Shown: one piece after another, positions 36,661-44,695 of the stretch
Layout: each line of letters starts with the position of its first letter
How positions within the stretch are numbered: the stretch's first letter is position 1
Source: Pseudobutyrivibrio ruminis AD2017
Lineage (GTDB): Bacteria > Bacillota > Clostridia > Lachnospirales > Lachnospiraceae
Direction: 5' to 3'
Length of the DNA stretch: 64,000 nucleotides
Assembly (NCBI RefSeq): GCF_000424305.1
Contig: NZ_AUJQ01000008.1
Span: 1 to 64,000, forward strand
Translations under genes and position numbers: made by a program
The notes under the pieces: model-generated
Told to the model about the DNA's origin: nothing
Databases searched by the model: none
The model's input: the letters and a program-made list of their open reading frames with translations, nothing else

Positions 36661-37677
36661 TTAAAATCCATCAACCACCCATGCCTTTGGCATAAAGTAT
36701 TCGTTGAATTTTGTAATGCAGTATTGGTCTGTCATTCCAGAAATGTAGTCACATATAATGCGTTCCTGGCTGGTGCCTTCATCTTCCATTGCTCTATATC
36801 TATTAGGAAGTTCTTCAAAGTGATAGGTGTAATATTCATACAGCTCGCGAATCATTCGCTTAGCCTTAACCTCTTCCACTTTAGCAATAGAATCCTTATA
36901 GACATTTGCAAACATGAAGCTGCGCAAATCAGACATAGCTTCTTCAATCTCTGGTGACATTTTAATCACTGGGCTATCCTTGCTTTCAATGATAACGTTG
37001 TGAATAAGAGTATCAAGTCGAACTGCTGATGTCATACCAAGAGTCTTTCTGATTTCCATTGGAATATCATCCTCAGTAAGGATTTGTGCTCTGATAGCAT
37101 CATCAATATCGCTATTAACATAGGCAATCTTATCGGATAATCTGACAATCTGTCCTTCCGGTGTAGCTGGATGTCCGCTAGTCTGGTGATTGCGGATTCC
37201 ATCACGAACCTCCCATGTAAGATTAAGTCCCTGACCGCCCTTTTCTAACTTTTCAACAATGCGCACACTTTGCTCGGAATGCACAAACCCAGTAGAGCAC
37301 ATAGCGTTAAGCTGTGCCTCACCCGCATGGCCAAATGGTGTATGGCCCAAATCATGACCTAGTGCAATAGCTTCAACCAAATCTTCATTAAGACGAAGAG
37401 CCTTAGCTATTGTTCTGGCATTCTGTGAAACTTCAAGGGTATGAGATAATCTGGTTCTGTAGTGATCACCCTGAGGAGTAAGAAAAACCTGCGTCTTATT
37501 CTTAAGACGACGAAACGCCTTGCTGTGAAGGATTCTGTCCCTGTCCCTTTGAAATAAAGGTCTGATATCACACTGTGGCTCATCCTTCTCACGTCCGCGA
37601 GAATTAGTGCTCTGTGTGGCATAAGGGCTAAGAGTCTCCTTCTCCATCTGCTCTATCATTTCTCTAATTGTGCCCAT
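36661..37677 (-). CDS. dgt: dGTPase-like HD-domain triphosphohydrolase
   Basis: The 338-residue protein has RDRDRILHSKAFRRLKNKTQVF, TRLSHTLEV, and the metal-binding HD motif AIALGHDLGHTPFGHAGE. IRNHQTSG and LSDKIAYVNSDIDDAI complete the active site. It hydrolyses dNTPs to nucleosides and triphosphate. The ORF can start at 37698, but GGGAGGG lies 4 bases before the ATG at 37675-37677. It is the first gene of the dnaG-rpoD operon. Confidence 0.92.
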   Translation of the reverse strand: MGTIREMIEQMEKETLSPYATQSTNSRGREKDEPQCDIRPLFQRDRDRILHSKAFRRLKNKTQVFLTPQGDHYRTRLSHTLEVSQNARTIAKALRLNEDLVEAIALGHDLGHTPFGHAGEAQLNAMCSTGFVHSEQSVRIVEKLEKGGQGLNLTWEVRDGIRNHQTSGHPATPEGQIVRLSDKIAYVNSDIDDAIRAQILTEDDIPMEIRKTLGMTSAVRLDTLIHNVIIESKDSPVIKMSPEIEEAMSDLRSFMFANVYKDSIAKVEEVKAKRMIRELYEYYTYHFEELPNRYRAMEDEGTSQERIICDYISGMTDQYCITKFNEYFMPKAWVVDGF

Positions 37678-37730
37678 TTTACCCTCCCTTTTATGCATTA
37701 ATCGACACTCCTATAAAACATATTACATGA

Positions 37731-37752
37731 AAAAAAAGGATATCCTTTTTTT
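37731..37752. repeat. 22-bp perfect palindrome upstream of dgt
   Basis: Seven A, GGATATCC, seven T. It may act as a weak bidirectional terminator or an operator for the dgt operon. It sits between the tRNA terminator and the dgt ribosome site. Confidence 0.4.
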
Positions 37753-37756
37753 GAAT

Positions 37757-37788
37757 AAAAAAAACCTAGGTTTTTTCAACCTAGGTTT
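37757..37788 (-). terminator. terminator of the twin tRNA-Leu unit
   Basis: AAACCTAGGTT / AACCTAGGTTT stem (37762-37788) followed on the minus strand by eight T. It lies three bases past the second tRNA. Confidence 0.88.
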
Positions 37789-37790
37789 AG

Positions 37791-37875
37791 TGCGGAAGGC
37801 GGGACTTGAACCCGCACGACTGCAATAGCCACAAGATCCTTAGTCTTGCTCGTCTGCCAGTTCCGACACTTCCGC
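37791..37875 (-). tRNA. tRNA-Leu(AAG), downstream copy
   Basis: An 85-base class II tRNA with acceptor GCGGAAG/CTTCCGC, long variable arm and T-loop TTCAAGT. The anticodon stem is CAAGA/TCTTG with loop CTAAGGA, giving anticodon AAG. CCA is not encoded. The sequence is identical to the copy at 37962-38046. A34 would need conversion to inosine by TadA. It reads CUU, a frequent Leu codon in these genes. Confidence 0.93.
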
Positions 37876-37961
37876 GTACGATATAAATTGTTTTGTCTTT
37901 CGACACGAGTGATATGTTACCACCGCAACTGATTAATGTCAATAAGAATTATTAACATTAG

Positions 37962-38046
37962 TGCGGAAGGCGGGACTTGAACCCGCACGACTGCAATAGC
38001 CACAAGATCCTTAGTCTTGCTCGTCTGCCAGTTCCGACACTTCCGC
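37962..38046 (-). tRNA. tRNA-Leu(AAG), upstream copy
   Basis: Base-for-base identical to the copy 86 bases downstream. The same promoter serves both and the terminator follows the second copy. CCA is not encoded. Confidence 0.93.
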
Positions 38047-38087
38047 ATGTCTTTCGCTTGATGTTACTCTCTCGCGACGACTAGTAA

Positions 38088-38116
38088 ATAATAACCCCCA
38101 AAGCTCATTTCGTCAA
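38088..38116 (-). promoter_or_regulatory. promoter of the twin tRNA-Leu genes
   Basis: TTGACG (38116-38111), a 17-base spacer and TATTAT (38093-38088). The start would fall near 38081, 35 bases before the first tRNA. A 7-to-11-bp imperfect hairpin (38129-38184) between this promoter and the GDSL stop may end the upstream transcript. Confidence 0.7.
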
Positions 38117-38192
38117 CACTTTTTTGCAAATTAAAGTGTCGAATTTTTAAGCTCTATATCTGAATATTCTGACACACTTCAATTACTGTCCT

Positions 38193-39050
38193 TTATTCCA
38201 CTCCATGCTCTAATAAATACTGGTGCAATGGCTCATAGCAGGCGCCCTTTAAATGCACTCCATCTCCAGTAGTTTCAGCTTTAAGATTACCATTTTCATC
38301 ATCAACAGCTTCACCCACATCCAGATAGAATACTTTTCTATTATCAGCCAATCCTTTTATAGCATCATTTCTAATATTGATATTTGTATTGTTGTAAAGC
38401 TCATCTGTGTTATTTTTTTCTTCTGATACATGCATTATGCTACAAATAAAAATAGTGGCATCAGGCTGAAGATATTTTAGTCCCTGGATAACCTCAGAAT
38501 ATACTTCCCTAAATCTTTCTTCATCGCCTGTTCCAAGTTCATTGATTCCTACCATCAGATAAATCTTTTTAAAATGCTTTCCTGCCAAAGCAGTTGCAAT
38601 AGACATTTTATTTTTGTTTTCGTCTTCTATCCATTCCTTACTTCTAATATCAAAAATAGTAAGAGATTTCTTTGCGAAAAATGTAGCTCTAGAATCAATC
38701 GCTTCGCAATACTGAGAAAGTCCAACTATTCTTGAATCTCCGATAAAAAGTGCATCATCAAAATAAGAATCATCAACCGTTGTAAACTCTTTTTCTTTTT
38801 CTGCTGTATCAACAACTGCCTCTGGAAGGTTGTCCTTGCCCTGTTCCTCAGAAGCGCTTTGTAATTCTACCTTTGACCACGGATATACTCCATCGGCCAT
38901 AGCCTTAAATGCTACCGCCTCCATCGGAGTTTTGACTATATTTCCATAATAATCACTGTAAACCTTATCCTTTAAATAAAAGGATGTAGCCGAAATACCT
39001 ACTGATGAAATTATTATTAAACTAAGTAATAAAAAACCCTTTATTTTCAT
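38193..39050 (-). CDS. membrane-anchored GDSL/SGNH-type protein
   Basis: The 285-residue protein has an N-terminal signal/anchor helix (about 4-24). The SGNH hydrolase fold has block I DDALFIGDSRIVGLSQ (nucleophile Ser in GDS), block III-like MVGINELGTGDEERF and the catalytic DGVHLKG near the end. It is probably an extracytoplasmic esterase or acyl transferase acting with the MBOAT protein whose gene ends 8 bases upstream. The pairing resembles AlgI/AlgJ-type O-acetylation systems for surface polysaccharides. Confidence 0.82.
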   Translation of the reverse strand: MKIKGFLLLSLIIISSVGISATSFYLKDKVYSDYYGNIVKTPMEAVAFKAMADGVYPWSKVELQSASEEQGKDNLPEAVVDTAEKEKEFTTVDDSYFDDALFIGDSRIVGLSQYCEAIDSRATFFAKKSLTIFDIRSKEWIEDENKNKMSIATALAGKHFKKIYLMVGINELGTGDEERFREVYSEVIQGLKYLQPDATIFICSIMHVSEEKNNTDELYNNTNINIRNDAIKGLADNRKVFYLDVGEAVDDENGNLKAETTGDGVHLKGACYEPLHQYLLEHGVE

Positions 39051-39058
39051 AACATCAC

Positions 39059-40405
39059 CTAAAATCTAAGATACATAAATGGATTTCCAGCTGAATTAGA
39101 CAGACTGAAAATACTAATCCAAAACATTGCAAAAATGATAAGAACTGTAATTACATTATCCTTATACTTTTTGAAAAGACTTGTAAATACCGGTATCGAA
39201 AATACGATACCAAGCATCAAGAAAAGCCAGTAATCCTTTAAATAATAAAATACGTCGTTTTTATTAACTGCAACTGAAATATCTATTACAGGAAACATTC
39301 TAAGTAAATATAAACGCAGATTTCCAAAAGAATGGATAGCAAAAACAACCCATGTGATAGGTATAATCACAAGTACGTTTATACGGCCAATTACCGCAAA
39401 AAGCTTTGGAAAATGGCTAAAAAATAGCTTTTCAAAAATAATAATGATGCAAATAGACATGCTCCATATAAAAAAATTAGGTGTATATCCATGCCAAATT
39501 CCTGTAAGAAGCCAAACTACAATAAGATTAATTACAGTGCGTATTTGGCCCTTTCTGCTACCGCCAAGTGGGAAATAAACATAATCTCTGAACCATTCAC
39601 CAAGAGTGCTGTGCCATCTTCTGTAAAACTCTGATATAGATGCAGAAAAATAAGGCTGGTTAAAGTTTCTGATAAAAGGAAATCCAAGCATCACACCAAT
39701 TCCTGCAGCCATAAGAGAATAGCCCCAGAAATCAAAATACAAATTCAAGGAATAAGCATAAGCGCCAAGCCATGCAAGTGGTGTAGAGATACTTTCATAG
39801 CCGATTACCTTTAAATCGCTCCAAAACACTGCTAAATGATCTGCTATGATAAGCTTCATAAATAAACCAATAACAAAGAATTTCAGCCCCTCTTCTATCT
39901 GATTTAAGATTTTTGCATCAGATTTTTGCCAGAAGATATTCTCTTCAACATAGCTTTCTCTCGCTATAGGACCAGAAATAATCTGTGGAAACATCACAAA
40001 ATAGTTAGCCATATTAATAAAGCTGACACTTTGGATTTTGCCTTTGTACAAATCCACCTGATAGGAAATCATTTTGAAAATGTAATAGCTTAGACCTAGT
40101 GGAATAATTACAGATAGGCCAAAGCCTATTTTTGCAAACTTAAAGAAGCACAAAACTGCTGTGTTTATAATAACAACTGTGCCAAGAACAAACTTGCTGT
40201 GACTTTTGTGAATAACATGGGCAAAAATCCAGTTCACGCAGGTCATAACTGCAAGCACTAAAATCAGCCTTGGCTCATTAAGATAATAGAAGCCAAGACT
40301 GCCTAATAGAAGTACCCACTTTCTAAAAGAAGCAGGAACAATATAGTATATAAGTAAAAAGATTGGTAACAATCTAAAAATAAAATTCAAATCTGAAAAG
40401 GTCAT
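39059..40405 (-). CDS. MBOAT-family O-acyltransferase (AlgI/DltB-like)
   Basis: The 448-residue polytopic protein has about ten helices. It has the hallmark SISEFYRRWHSTLGEWFRDYVYFPLGGSRKG and the catalytic His in LLTGIWHGYTPNFF. It moves acyl groups across or at the membrane for polysaccharide or cell-wall O-acylation. With the following GDSL protein it forms a two-gene module. DltA/C/D are absent nearby, so a polysaccharide acetylation role is preferred over teichoic-acid D-alanylation. Confidence 0.9.
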   Translation of the reverse strand: MTFSDLNFIFRLLPIFLLIYYIVPASFRKWVLLLGSLGFYYLNEPRLILVLAVMTCVNWIFAHVIHKSHSKFVLGTVVIINTAVLCFFKFAKIGFGLSVIIPLGLSYYIFKMISYQVDLYKGKIQSVSFINMANYFVMFPQIISGPIARESYVEENIFWQKSDAKILNQIEEGLKFFVIGLFMKLIIADHLAVFWSDLKVIGYESISTPLAWLGAYAYSLNLYFDFWGYSLMAAGIGVMLGFPFIRNFNQPYFSASISEFYRRWHSTLGEWFRDYVYFPLGGSRKGQIRTVINLIVVWLLTGIWHGYTPNFFIWSMSICIIIIFEKLFFSHFPKLFAVIGRINVLVIIPITWVVFAIHSFGNLRLYLLRMFPVIDISVAVNKNDVFYYLKDYWLFLMLGIVFSIPVFTSLFKKYKDNVITVLIIFAMFWISIFSLSNSAGNPFMYLRF

Positions 40406-40473
40406 TTTACTCTCCCTCTAATTCCTCAATTACAGTATACAATAACCTTTCCACTTTTTCTTTATGAATTTAA

Positions 40474-42291
40474 CTATTTTAATGATTCTTCATATCTATC
40501 GATAACTTTGTATAGCTTTTTGTTTGGGTCATCAGTCATTTTTATATCTGTGTCCAACTGCAAAAGCTGATTATTGCTAACAGTTCTTGCTTCCCATTTC
40601 GGTAATCCTTCGCCGTTTGGATCTCCAGTTTTAGCAAAATTTACAAAATACTGCTGCATGATATCTGAAAGCTTGTAGTCATCCTCATTATAAAGACCAG
40701 GATGTCTCCAAAGATTTCCATAAGCATATGGTATCTCTCCTGCATGATAATTAGACAGGCTGTTGTTTGTCTTTGTGAAATAATATTCGTAAGCAGGCTT
40801 GCCCTGTTTAACCATATAGTTGTTCCATAGATAATGAGAATAACTAAACCATATTGCAGAATAAGCCTGATTCAAAGCTCCCTTTGCATCTCCCATAGCA
40901 TCTACAATAAAATGCTGGTCACGCTGAGGTGAATCAGCCGGCACTACCTTTGCCATATCTGAAGCATAATCCCCAATATCCTCTGCAAGAAGCTCTTCGT
41001 AATTTTCAGCTGTTGCCTTTATGCCAAGATTAAATGCATCTGCCTCCTTGGCATTAAATCCATTTAAAAGAGCCTTCTCATGATTCTCACCCTTTTCATA
41101 GGTAAGATATGGCTGTTCTACTATAGCATAGCCATCTACTGTCATAGCTGACTGATTGCTAGCGGTTTTCACAAGCTCTTCTGCGGGAATATCTCTAAGC
41201 TCCATTGAAGATTTGGCATTGAATTCCTCTCGCACCATATTGCCCTGTTCTATAGCCTCAGAATAGTCTCTAAAGGTATGAAATGGCTTGTAGGCAAGTA
41301 TTCCACTGGATTCTGCAATAGCGTAGTTAAATAATCCTTCTGTAAGTGGAGAAACGCAAATGGCATTAACACTGGATGAACCAGCAGATTCTCCTGCAAT
41401 AGTAATTCTGTCAGGGTCTCCGCCAAATGCTGCTATATTATCCTTTACCCAGTTTAAGGCTGCAATCTGATCTAACAGGCCGTAGTTTCCTGTAGTATTA
41501 TTTGGTGATTCTGATTTCAAATCATCTGCAGTGTAATATCCAAACACACCAAGACGATATGCGAAGTTTACAACAATAACACCTCTTTTTGCCAAATCCT
41601 CTCCACGATATTCTGTGTAAGAAGACTGACCTGTGGTAAGGCTACCTCCGTGAATGTAAAAAATAACAGGAAGTGGCTCATCCCCCACATCCTCTGGGGC
41701 AAAAACATTAAGATATAGACAGTCTTCACTCATTGGCTCTATATATTCATCACCAAGCTTTACCTGATAATCATGCCAACCAAGGATATGGGACAAGCTG
41801 TCATATAATGTATTGCTTCTAGGCTGCATTGCCATTGGGCCAAAAGCATCGCAGGTTCTAACTGAATTCCAGCTATCTGGCGCCTGTGGCTCCTTAAAAC
41901 GAAGCTCACCAACTGGTGGCTTAGCATAAGGGATTCCTGCATACACCTTTACGGAATGGTCTGCATTATATACTCCTGTCAAATCTCCTTGAGCGACATG
42001 AACTACCTCTGTCACATCAGGATTCTTGTTATCAACTGCTGGAACATTCTTATATGGAGGACTAGTTAGCAGATAATTAGCACATAATATGCCTATAAAT
42101 GCAACCCAGGTAATAAGATTTACTTTGGTGCTAAGCATTCCTTTATCTGCCAGAAAACCCCTATAGGAAATCATAGCAATCGAAGCAAACACTCCGATTA
42201 TCCATCCAAGAATAATGTTTTTGGATAGTTCAAGTATCACCAAATATAATAAAGTTATAAGAATAATTACTACGTAAAACAACATAAGCAC
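40474..42291 (-). CDS. type-B carboxylesterase with N-terminal membrane helices
   Basis: The 605-residue protein has about three N-terminal hydrophobic helices (about 2-70) with an alpha/beta-hydrolase behind them. The carboxylesterase opening VHVAQGDLTGVY...YAGIPYAKPPVGELRF leads to the oxyanion hole GGSLTTGQS and the nucleophile in TIAGESAGSSSVNA. HAGEIPY holds the catalytic His. This is a PnbA-like fold. The membrane anchor is unusual and would place the enzyme at the cell surface, where it may deacylate plant polymers or surface glycans. Ribosome site AGAGGTG, with a clear promoter upstream. Confidence 0.85.
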   Translation of the reverse strand: MLMLFYVVIILITLLYLVILELSKNIILGWIIGVFASIAMISYRGFLADKGMLSTKVNLITWVAFIGILCANYLLTSPPYKNVPAVDNKNPDVTEVVHVAQGDLTGVYNADHSVKVYAGIPYAKPPVGELRFKEPQAPDSWNSVRTCDAFGPMAMQPRSNTLYDSLSHILGWHDYQVKLGDEYIEPMSEDCLYLNVFAPEDVGDEPLPVIFYIHGGSLTTGQSSYTEYRGEDLAKRGVIVVNFAYRLGVFGYYTADDLKSESPNNTTGNYGLLDQIAALNWVKDNIAAFGGDPDRITIAGESAGSSSVNAICVSPLTEGLFNYAIAESSGILAYKPFHTFRDYSEAIEQGNMVREEFNAKSSMELRDIPAEELVKTASNQSAMTVDGYAIVEQPYLTYEKGENHEKALLNGFNAKEADAFNLGIKATAENYEELLAEDIGDYASDMAKVVPADSPQRDQHFIVDAMGDAKGALNQAYSAIWFSYSHYLWNNYMVKQGKPAYEYYFTKTNNSLSNYHAGEIPYAYGNLWRHPGLYNEDDYKLSDIMQQYFVNFAKTGDPNGEGLPKWEARTVSNNQLLQLDTDIKMTDDPNKKLYKVIDRYEESLK

Positions 42292-42330
42292 CTCTAGTAT
42301 AATTTACCGCGATTTAATTTTATGCAATCC

Positions 42331-42359
42331 ATTATAAGACCTGTTTCTAATTCTTGCAA
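42331..42359 (-). promoter_or_regulatory. sigma-A promoter of the carboxylesterase gene
   Basis: TTGCAA (42359-42354), a 17-base spacer and TATAAT (42336-42331), followed by GG. The leader is about 33 bases. Confidence 0.75.
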
Positions 42360-42373
42360 GCCTAAACATAACA

Positions 42374-42610
42374 AACGGGCGACACCAATTCGAAATCAAC
42401 CGATTCCTAACTGGTGCCGCCCCCTAATATCGATCCCAATGGACTATACCTCTCAATCTATCTTATTTATAACTGTTACAATGTCGCGTGTTAAAATTTA
42501 CTTCTCTGGTGGACTATACCTCCATTCACTAGATTTTAAACAATTACTAAACTTAATTTTTTGGTGGACCGTACCTCCCTTTCTGTAAAAATACTTTTCT
42601 TTCATTTGAT
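42374..42610 (-). ncRNA. candidate structured small RNA with three repeated mini-hairpins
   Basis: The region lies between a promoter (42617-42644) and a 14-bp hairpin (arms 42377-42390 and 42409-42422). On the minus strand that stem is complete with two G.U pairs, whereas on the plus strand both would be A.C. This indicates minus-strand RNA. Three copies of GGAGGTAYRGTCCACC (42563, 42508 and 42438) can each fold as GG-A-GG / CC-A-CC with a six-base loop. The third copy changes both outer pairs together. A GTTTGTT tract follows the last hairpin. No start codon follows the GGAGG sequences at a suitable distance. Function unknown. Confidence 0.45.
42438..42578 (-). repeat. three dispersed copies of a 16-base element
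   Basis: Copies at 42563-42578 (GGAGGTACGGTCCACC), 42508-42523 (GGAGGTATAGTCCACC) and 42438-42453 (AGAGGTATAGTCCATT), read on the minus strand. Start-to-start distances are 55 and 70 bases. Spacer sequences are unrelated. They could be RNA elements or operator sites of the form GGnGG-N6-CCnCC. Confidence 0.75.
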
Positions 42611-42616
42611 AAGTTT

Positions 42617-42644
42617 ATTATAGCGCCTGATTATGTAATTGCAA
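42617..42644 (-). promoter_or_regulatory. promoter in front of the candidate RNA
   Basis: TTGCAA (42644-42639), a 16-base spacer and TATAAT (42622-42617). The start would fall near 42610. The tRNA-Leu(CAG) terminator lies upstream, so this is a separate unit. Confidence 0.6.
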
Positions 42645-42736
42645 GTCAATTTAGAGATTTAATTTATTTTTGTCAGATATTTCAATGTTCGTGTCAATGT
42701 TTTGTGAGAATTTCCATATAAAATATATTGACATAT

Positions 42737-42765
42737 AAAAAACCCAGTAAGTATAACCTACTGGG
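42737..42765 (-). terminator. terminator of tRNA-Leu(CAG)
   Basis: CCCAGTA / TACTGGG stem (42743-42765) with a 9-base loop, followed by TTTTTT on the minus strand. Confidence 0.88.
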
Positions 42766-42772
42766 CAATCTA

Positions 42773-42856
42773 TGCAGAAGATGGGACTTGAACCCACACG
42801 ATATTGCTACCACAGGCACCTGAAGCCTGCGCGTCTGCCAATTCCGCCACTTCTGC
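42773..42856 (-). tRNA. tRNA-Leu(CAG)
   Basis: An 84-base class II tRNA with acceptor GCAGAAG/CTTCTGC and T-loop TTCAAGT. The anticodon stem is CAGGC/GCCTG with loop TTCAGGT, giving CAG, and the variable arm is long. CCA is not encoded. It reads CUG. Confidence 0.93.
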
Positions 42857-42915
42857 GAACATTTAGTATTCTATAGAATTTCAGCATTCAAGTCAAGGCT
42901 TTAGCGACCTAAAAA

Positions 42916-43362
42916 TCAGCAAATTTCCTGAGAATCTAAAATAATTGTAAATGGTCCATCGTTCAAAAGTGAGACCTTCATATCAGCTCCAAATTCTCCT
43001 GTTTCCACATGGAATTGCTCACGGCATTTTTCAATGATATATTCGTACATTTCATTTGCCATATCAGGCTTTCCTGCCTCTGTAAATGATGGTCTATAGC
43101 CCTTTTTGCAATTTGCGTACAAGGTAAACTGAGAAATCAAAAGCAGCTCTCCGCCTACATCTGTAAGTGAAAGATTGATTTTGTCGTTCTCGTCATCAAA
43201 TATGCGAAGCCCCAAAAGCTTCTTAACCATCTTATCAGCAATTTCTTTAGTATCGCTATCTGATACACCAATAAGTACTAAAAAGCCCTTGCCGATTTTT
43301 CCAATTGTTTTTCCATCTACTGCAACTGAAGCCTCAGTTACTCTTTGTACTACAAATTTCAT
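42916..43362 (-). CDS. dtd: D-aminoacyl-tRNA deacylase
   Basis: The 148-residue protein starts [17 protein letters not shown]. It carries the SQFTLYA motif (about 78-84) and the cross-subunit Gly-Pro motif in [11 protein letters not shown] (about 133-143). It removes D-amino acids mischarged onto tRNA. It follows the GH27 gene by 14 bases and may be cotranscribed with it. Full length. Confidence 0.95.
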   Translation of the reverse strand: MKFVVQRVTEASVAVDGKTIGKIGKGFLVLIGVSDSDTKEIADKMVKKLLGLRIFDDENDKINLSLTDVGGELLLISQFTLYANCKKGYRPSFTEAGKPDMANEMYEYIIEKCREQFHVETGEFGADMKVSLLNDGPFTIILDSQEIC

Positions 43363-43376
43363 TGTTTACCTCGCTA

Positions 43377-44690
43377 TTATTTTATTTCAATCGCTAAAAC
43401 CGAATGTGGATTAATAGCTTTACTATAATCCGCTGTTATCTTATATTCCTCTTTTGTCCAGATGTCTAAACCATTAAAGCTATCTGAAGATACTGCTGCA
43501 AAAACATCTGATTTATAATCTGCAAAATCAAAAAACTTATCAGATAGATTAAACACCGCAACTGCCTTCTTTCCAATAGCAGCATTTTCTGTTACCCATA
43601 TAGCATGGTCATCATCTCTTGCTACCTGATGCGCCTTAAATCCGTCCTCCATATAAGTAAGCAATGTCTTATTGGTAAGAAGGGATAAATCCTCATCTGA
43701 TAACTTAGTAAGCTTGGCACCTATCATAAGTGGTGAGCGGAACATGCACCAAAGTGTCATCATTGTCTTTGCTTCATCCATAGTGAAATTAGAATGACGC
43801 TCACTGTTAAAGCCTGCACCAACCATTCCTATTGGAAGCATATCGCAATCTGGAAAGCAGCCTGCCTTCACATGATCCTGCCACATTTCGCAGCGCCAGA
43901 ACATGTTCTTAAGAAGCTCCCACTTATCCCAAAAATCATCAGTGATACGCCACATATTAGCATTGTCCTGATAATGGAATGCCTTATCGATGTGAGCTGG
44001 TCCTGGTGAAAGACTAAGAACGATTTCACGGCCTGATTTCATAATAGCCTTATGAAGCATTCTGGTTTCATGCCATCCACTGAAGTTCTCATCCCTGTAC
44101 ATCCATGAATCACAGATGTCATCGCATTTAATAAAATCTACACCCCAGTCAGCATACATGCTAATCAAAGAATCATAGTAAGCCTGGCCTTCCTTGCAGT
44201 CTCTTACGCCATACATATCAGGATTCCAACCACATATGCTGGATGGATCTGCAATATCAGCTGCTGTCACATCTGTTCCATATACTGGAAGATGGCGTTC
44301 TGCTGCAACTCTTGGAATACCGCGCATGATATGAATACCAAACTTAAGACCTAAGTTATGACAATAATCAGAAAGTGCTTTAAAGCCTGCCCCATTTTTA
44401 GATGATGGAAAACGTGTAGGGCTTGGTATAAATCTGCCATACTCATCTATTTCATCATCACCGAATGGAATGTACTGATACTTGTCACGCATGGTGGCAG
44501 CATCGTTTGAATACCATTCAATATCAACTACTACATATTCATAGCCATAATCCTTAAGATGCTTAGCTAGAAAATCTGCATTAGCCTTTACCTCCTCCTC
44601 TGTAACCGCAGTGTCATAATAGTCGTAGCTATTCCACCCCATTGGTGGAGTAAGCGCAAAATCATTTTTAGTCACTACATTATCCCCCAT
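43377..44690 (-). CDS. GH27 alpha-galactosidase-type glycoside hydrolase
   Basis: The 437-residue protein (from this ATG) has TPPMGWNSYD, VVVDIEWYS and GLKFGIHIMRGIPR. The nucleophile Asp lies in VDFIKCDD and the likely acid/base Asp in MWRITDDFWDKW. CMFRSPLMIGAKL closes the barrel, and a short all-beta C-terminal domain follows. There is no signal peptide, so it acts on imported galactosides. The start is ambiguous. The ATG at 44688-44690 follows the cbiL stop. A GTG at 44673-44675 has GGGGGA upstream and may be the true start. The ORF extends further upstream to 44735 inside the previous gene, which is less likely. Confidence 0.88.
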   Translation of the reverse strand: MGDNVVTKNDFALTPPMGWNSYDYYDTAVTEEEVKANADFLAKHLKDYGYEYVVVDIEWYSNDAATMRDKYQYIPFGDDEIDEYGRFIPSPTRFPSSKNGAGFKALSDYCHNLGLKFGIHIMRGIPRVAAERHLPVYGTDVTAADIADPSSICGWNPDMYGVRDCKEGQAYYDSLISMYADWGVDFIKCDDICDSWMYRDENFSGWHETRMLHKAIMKSGREIVLSLSPGPAHIDKAFHYQDNANMWRITDDFWDKWELLKNMFWRCEMWQDHVKAGCFPDCDMLPIGMVGAGFNSERHSNFTMDEAKTMMTLWCMFRSPLMIGAKLTKLSDEDLSLLTNKTLLTYMEDGFKAHQVARDDDHAIWVTENAAIGKKAVAVFNLSDKFFDFADYKSDVFAAVSSDSFNGLDIWTKEEYKITADYSKAINPHSVLAIEIK

Positions 44691-44695
44691 GATAT

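Noticed and set aside
37791-38046. Repeat or attachment site made by two identical 85-base segments
   Set aside because: Both are complete tRNA-Leu genes with a shared promoter and terminator; no integrase nearby.
42438-42578. CRISPR array
   Set aside because: Only three 16-base copies with uneven spacing and no cas genes.
42322-42588. Plus-strand ORF of 88 codons covering the three repeats
   Set aside because: No ribosome site, odd composition, and the structural evidence favours minus-strand RNA.
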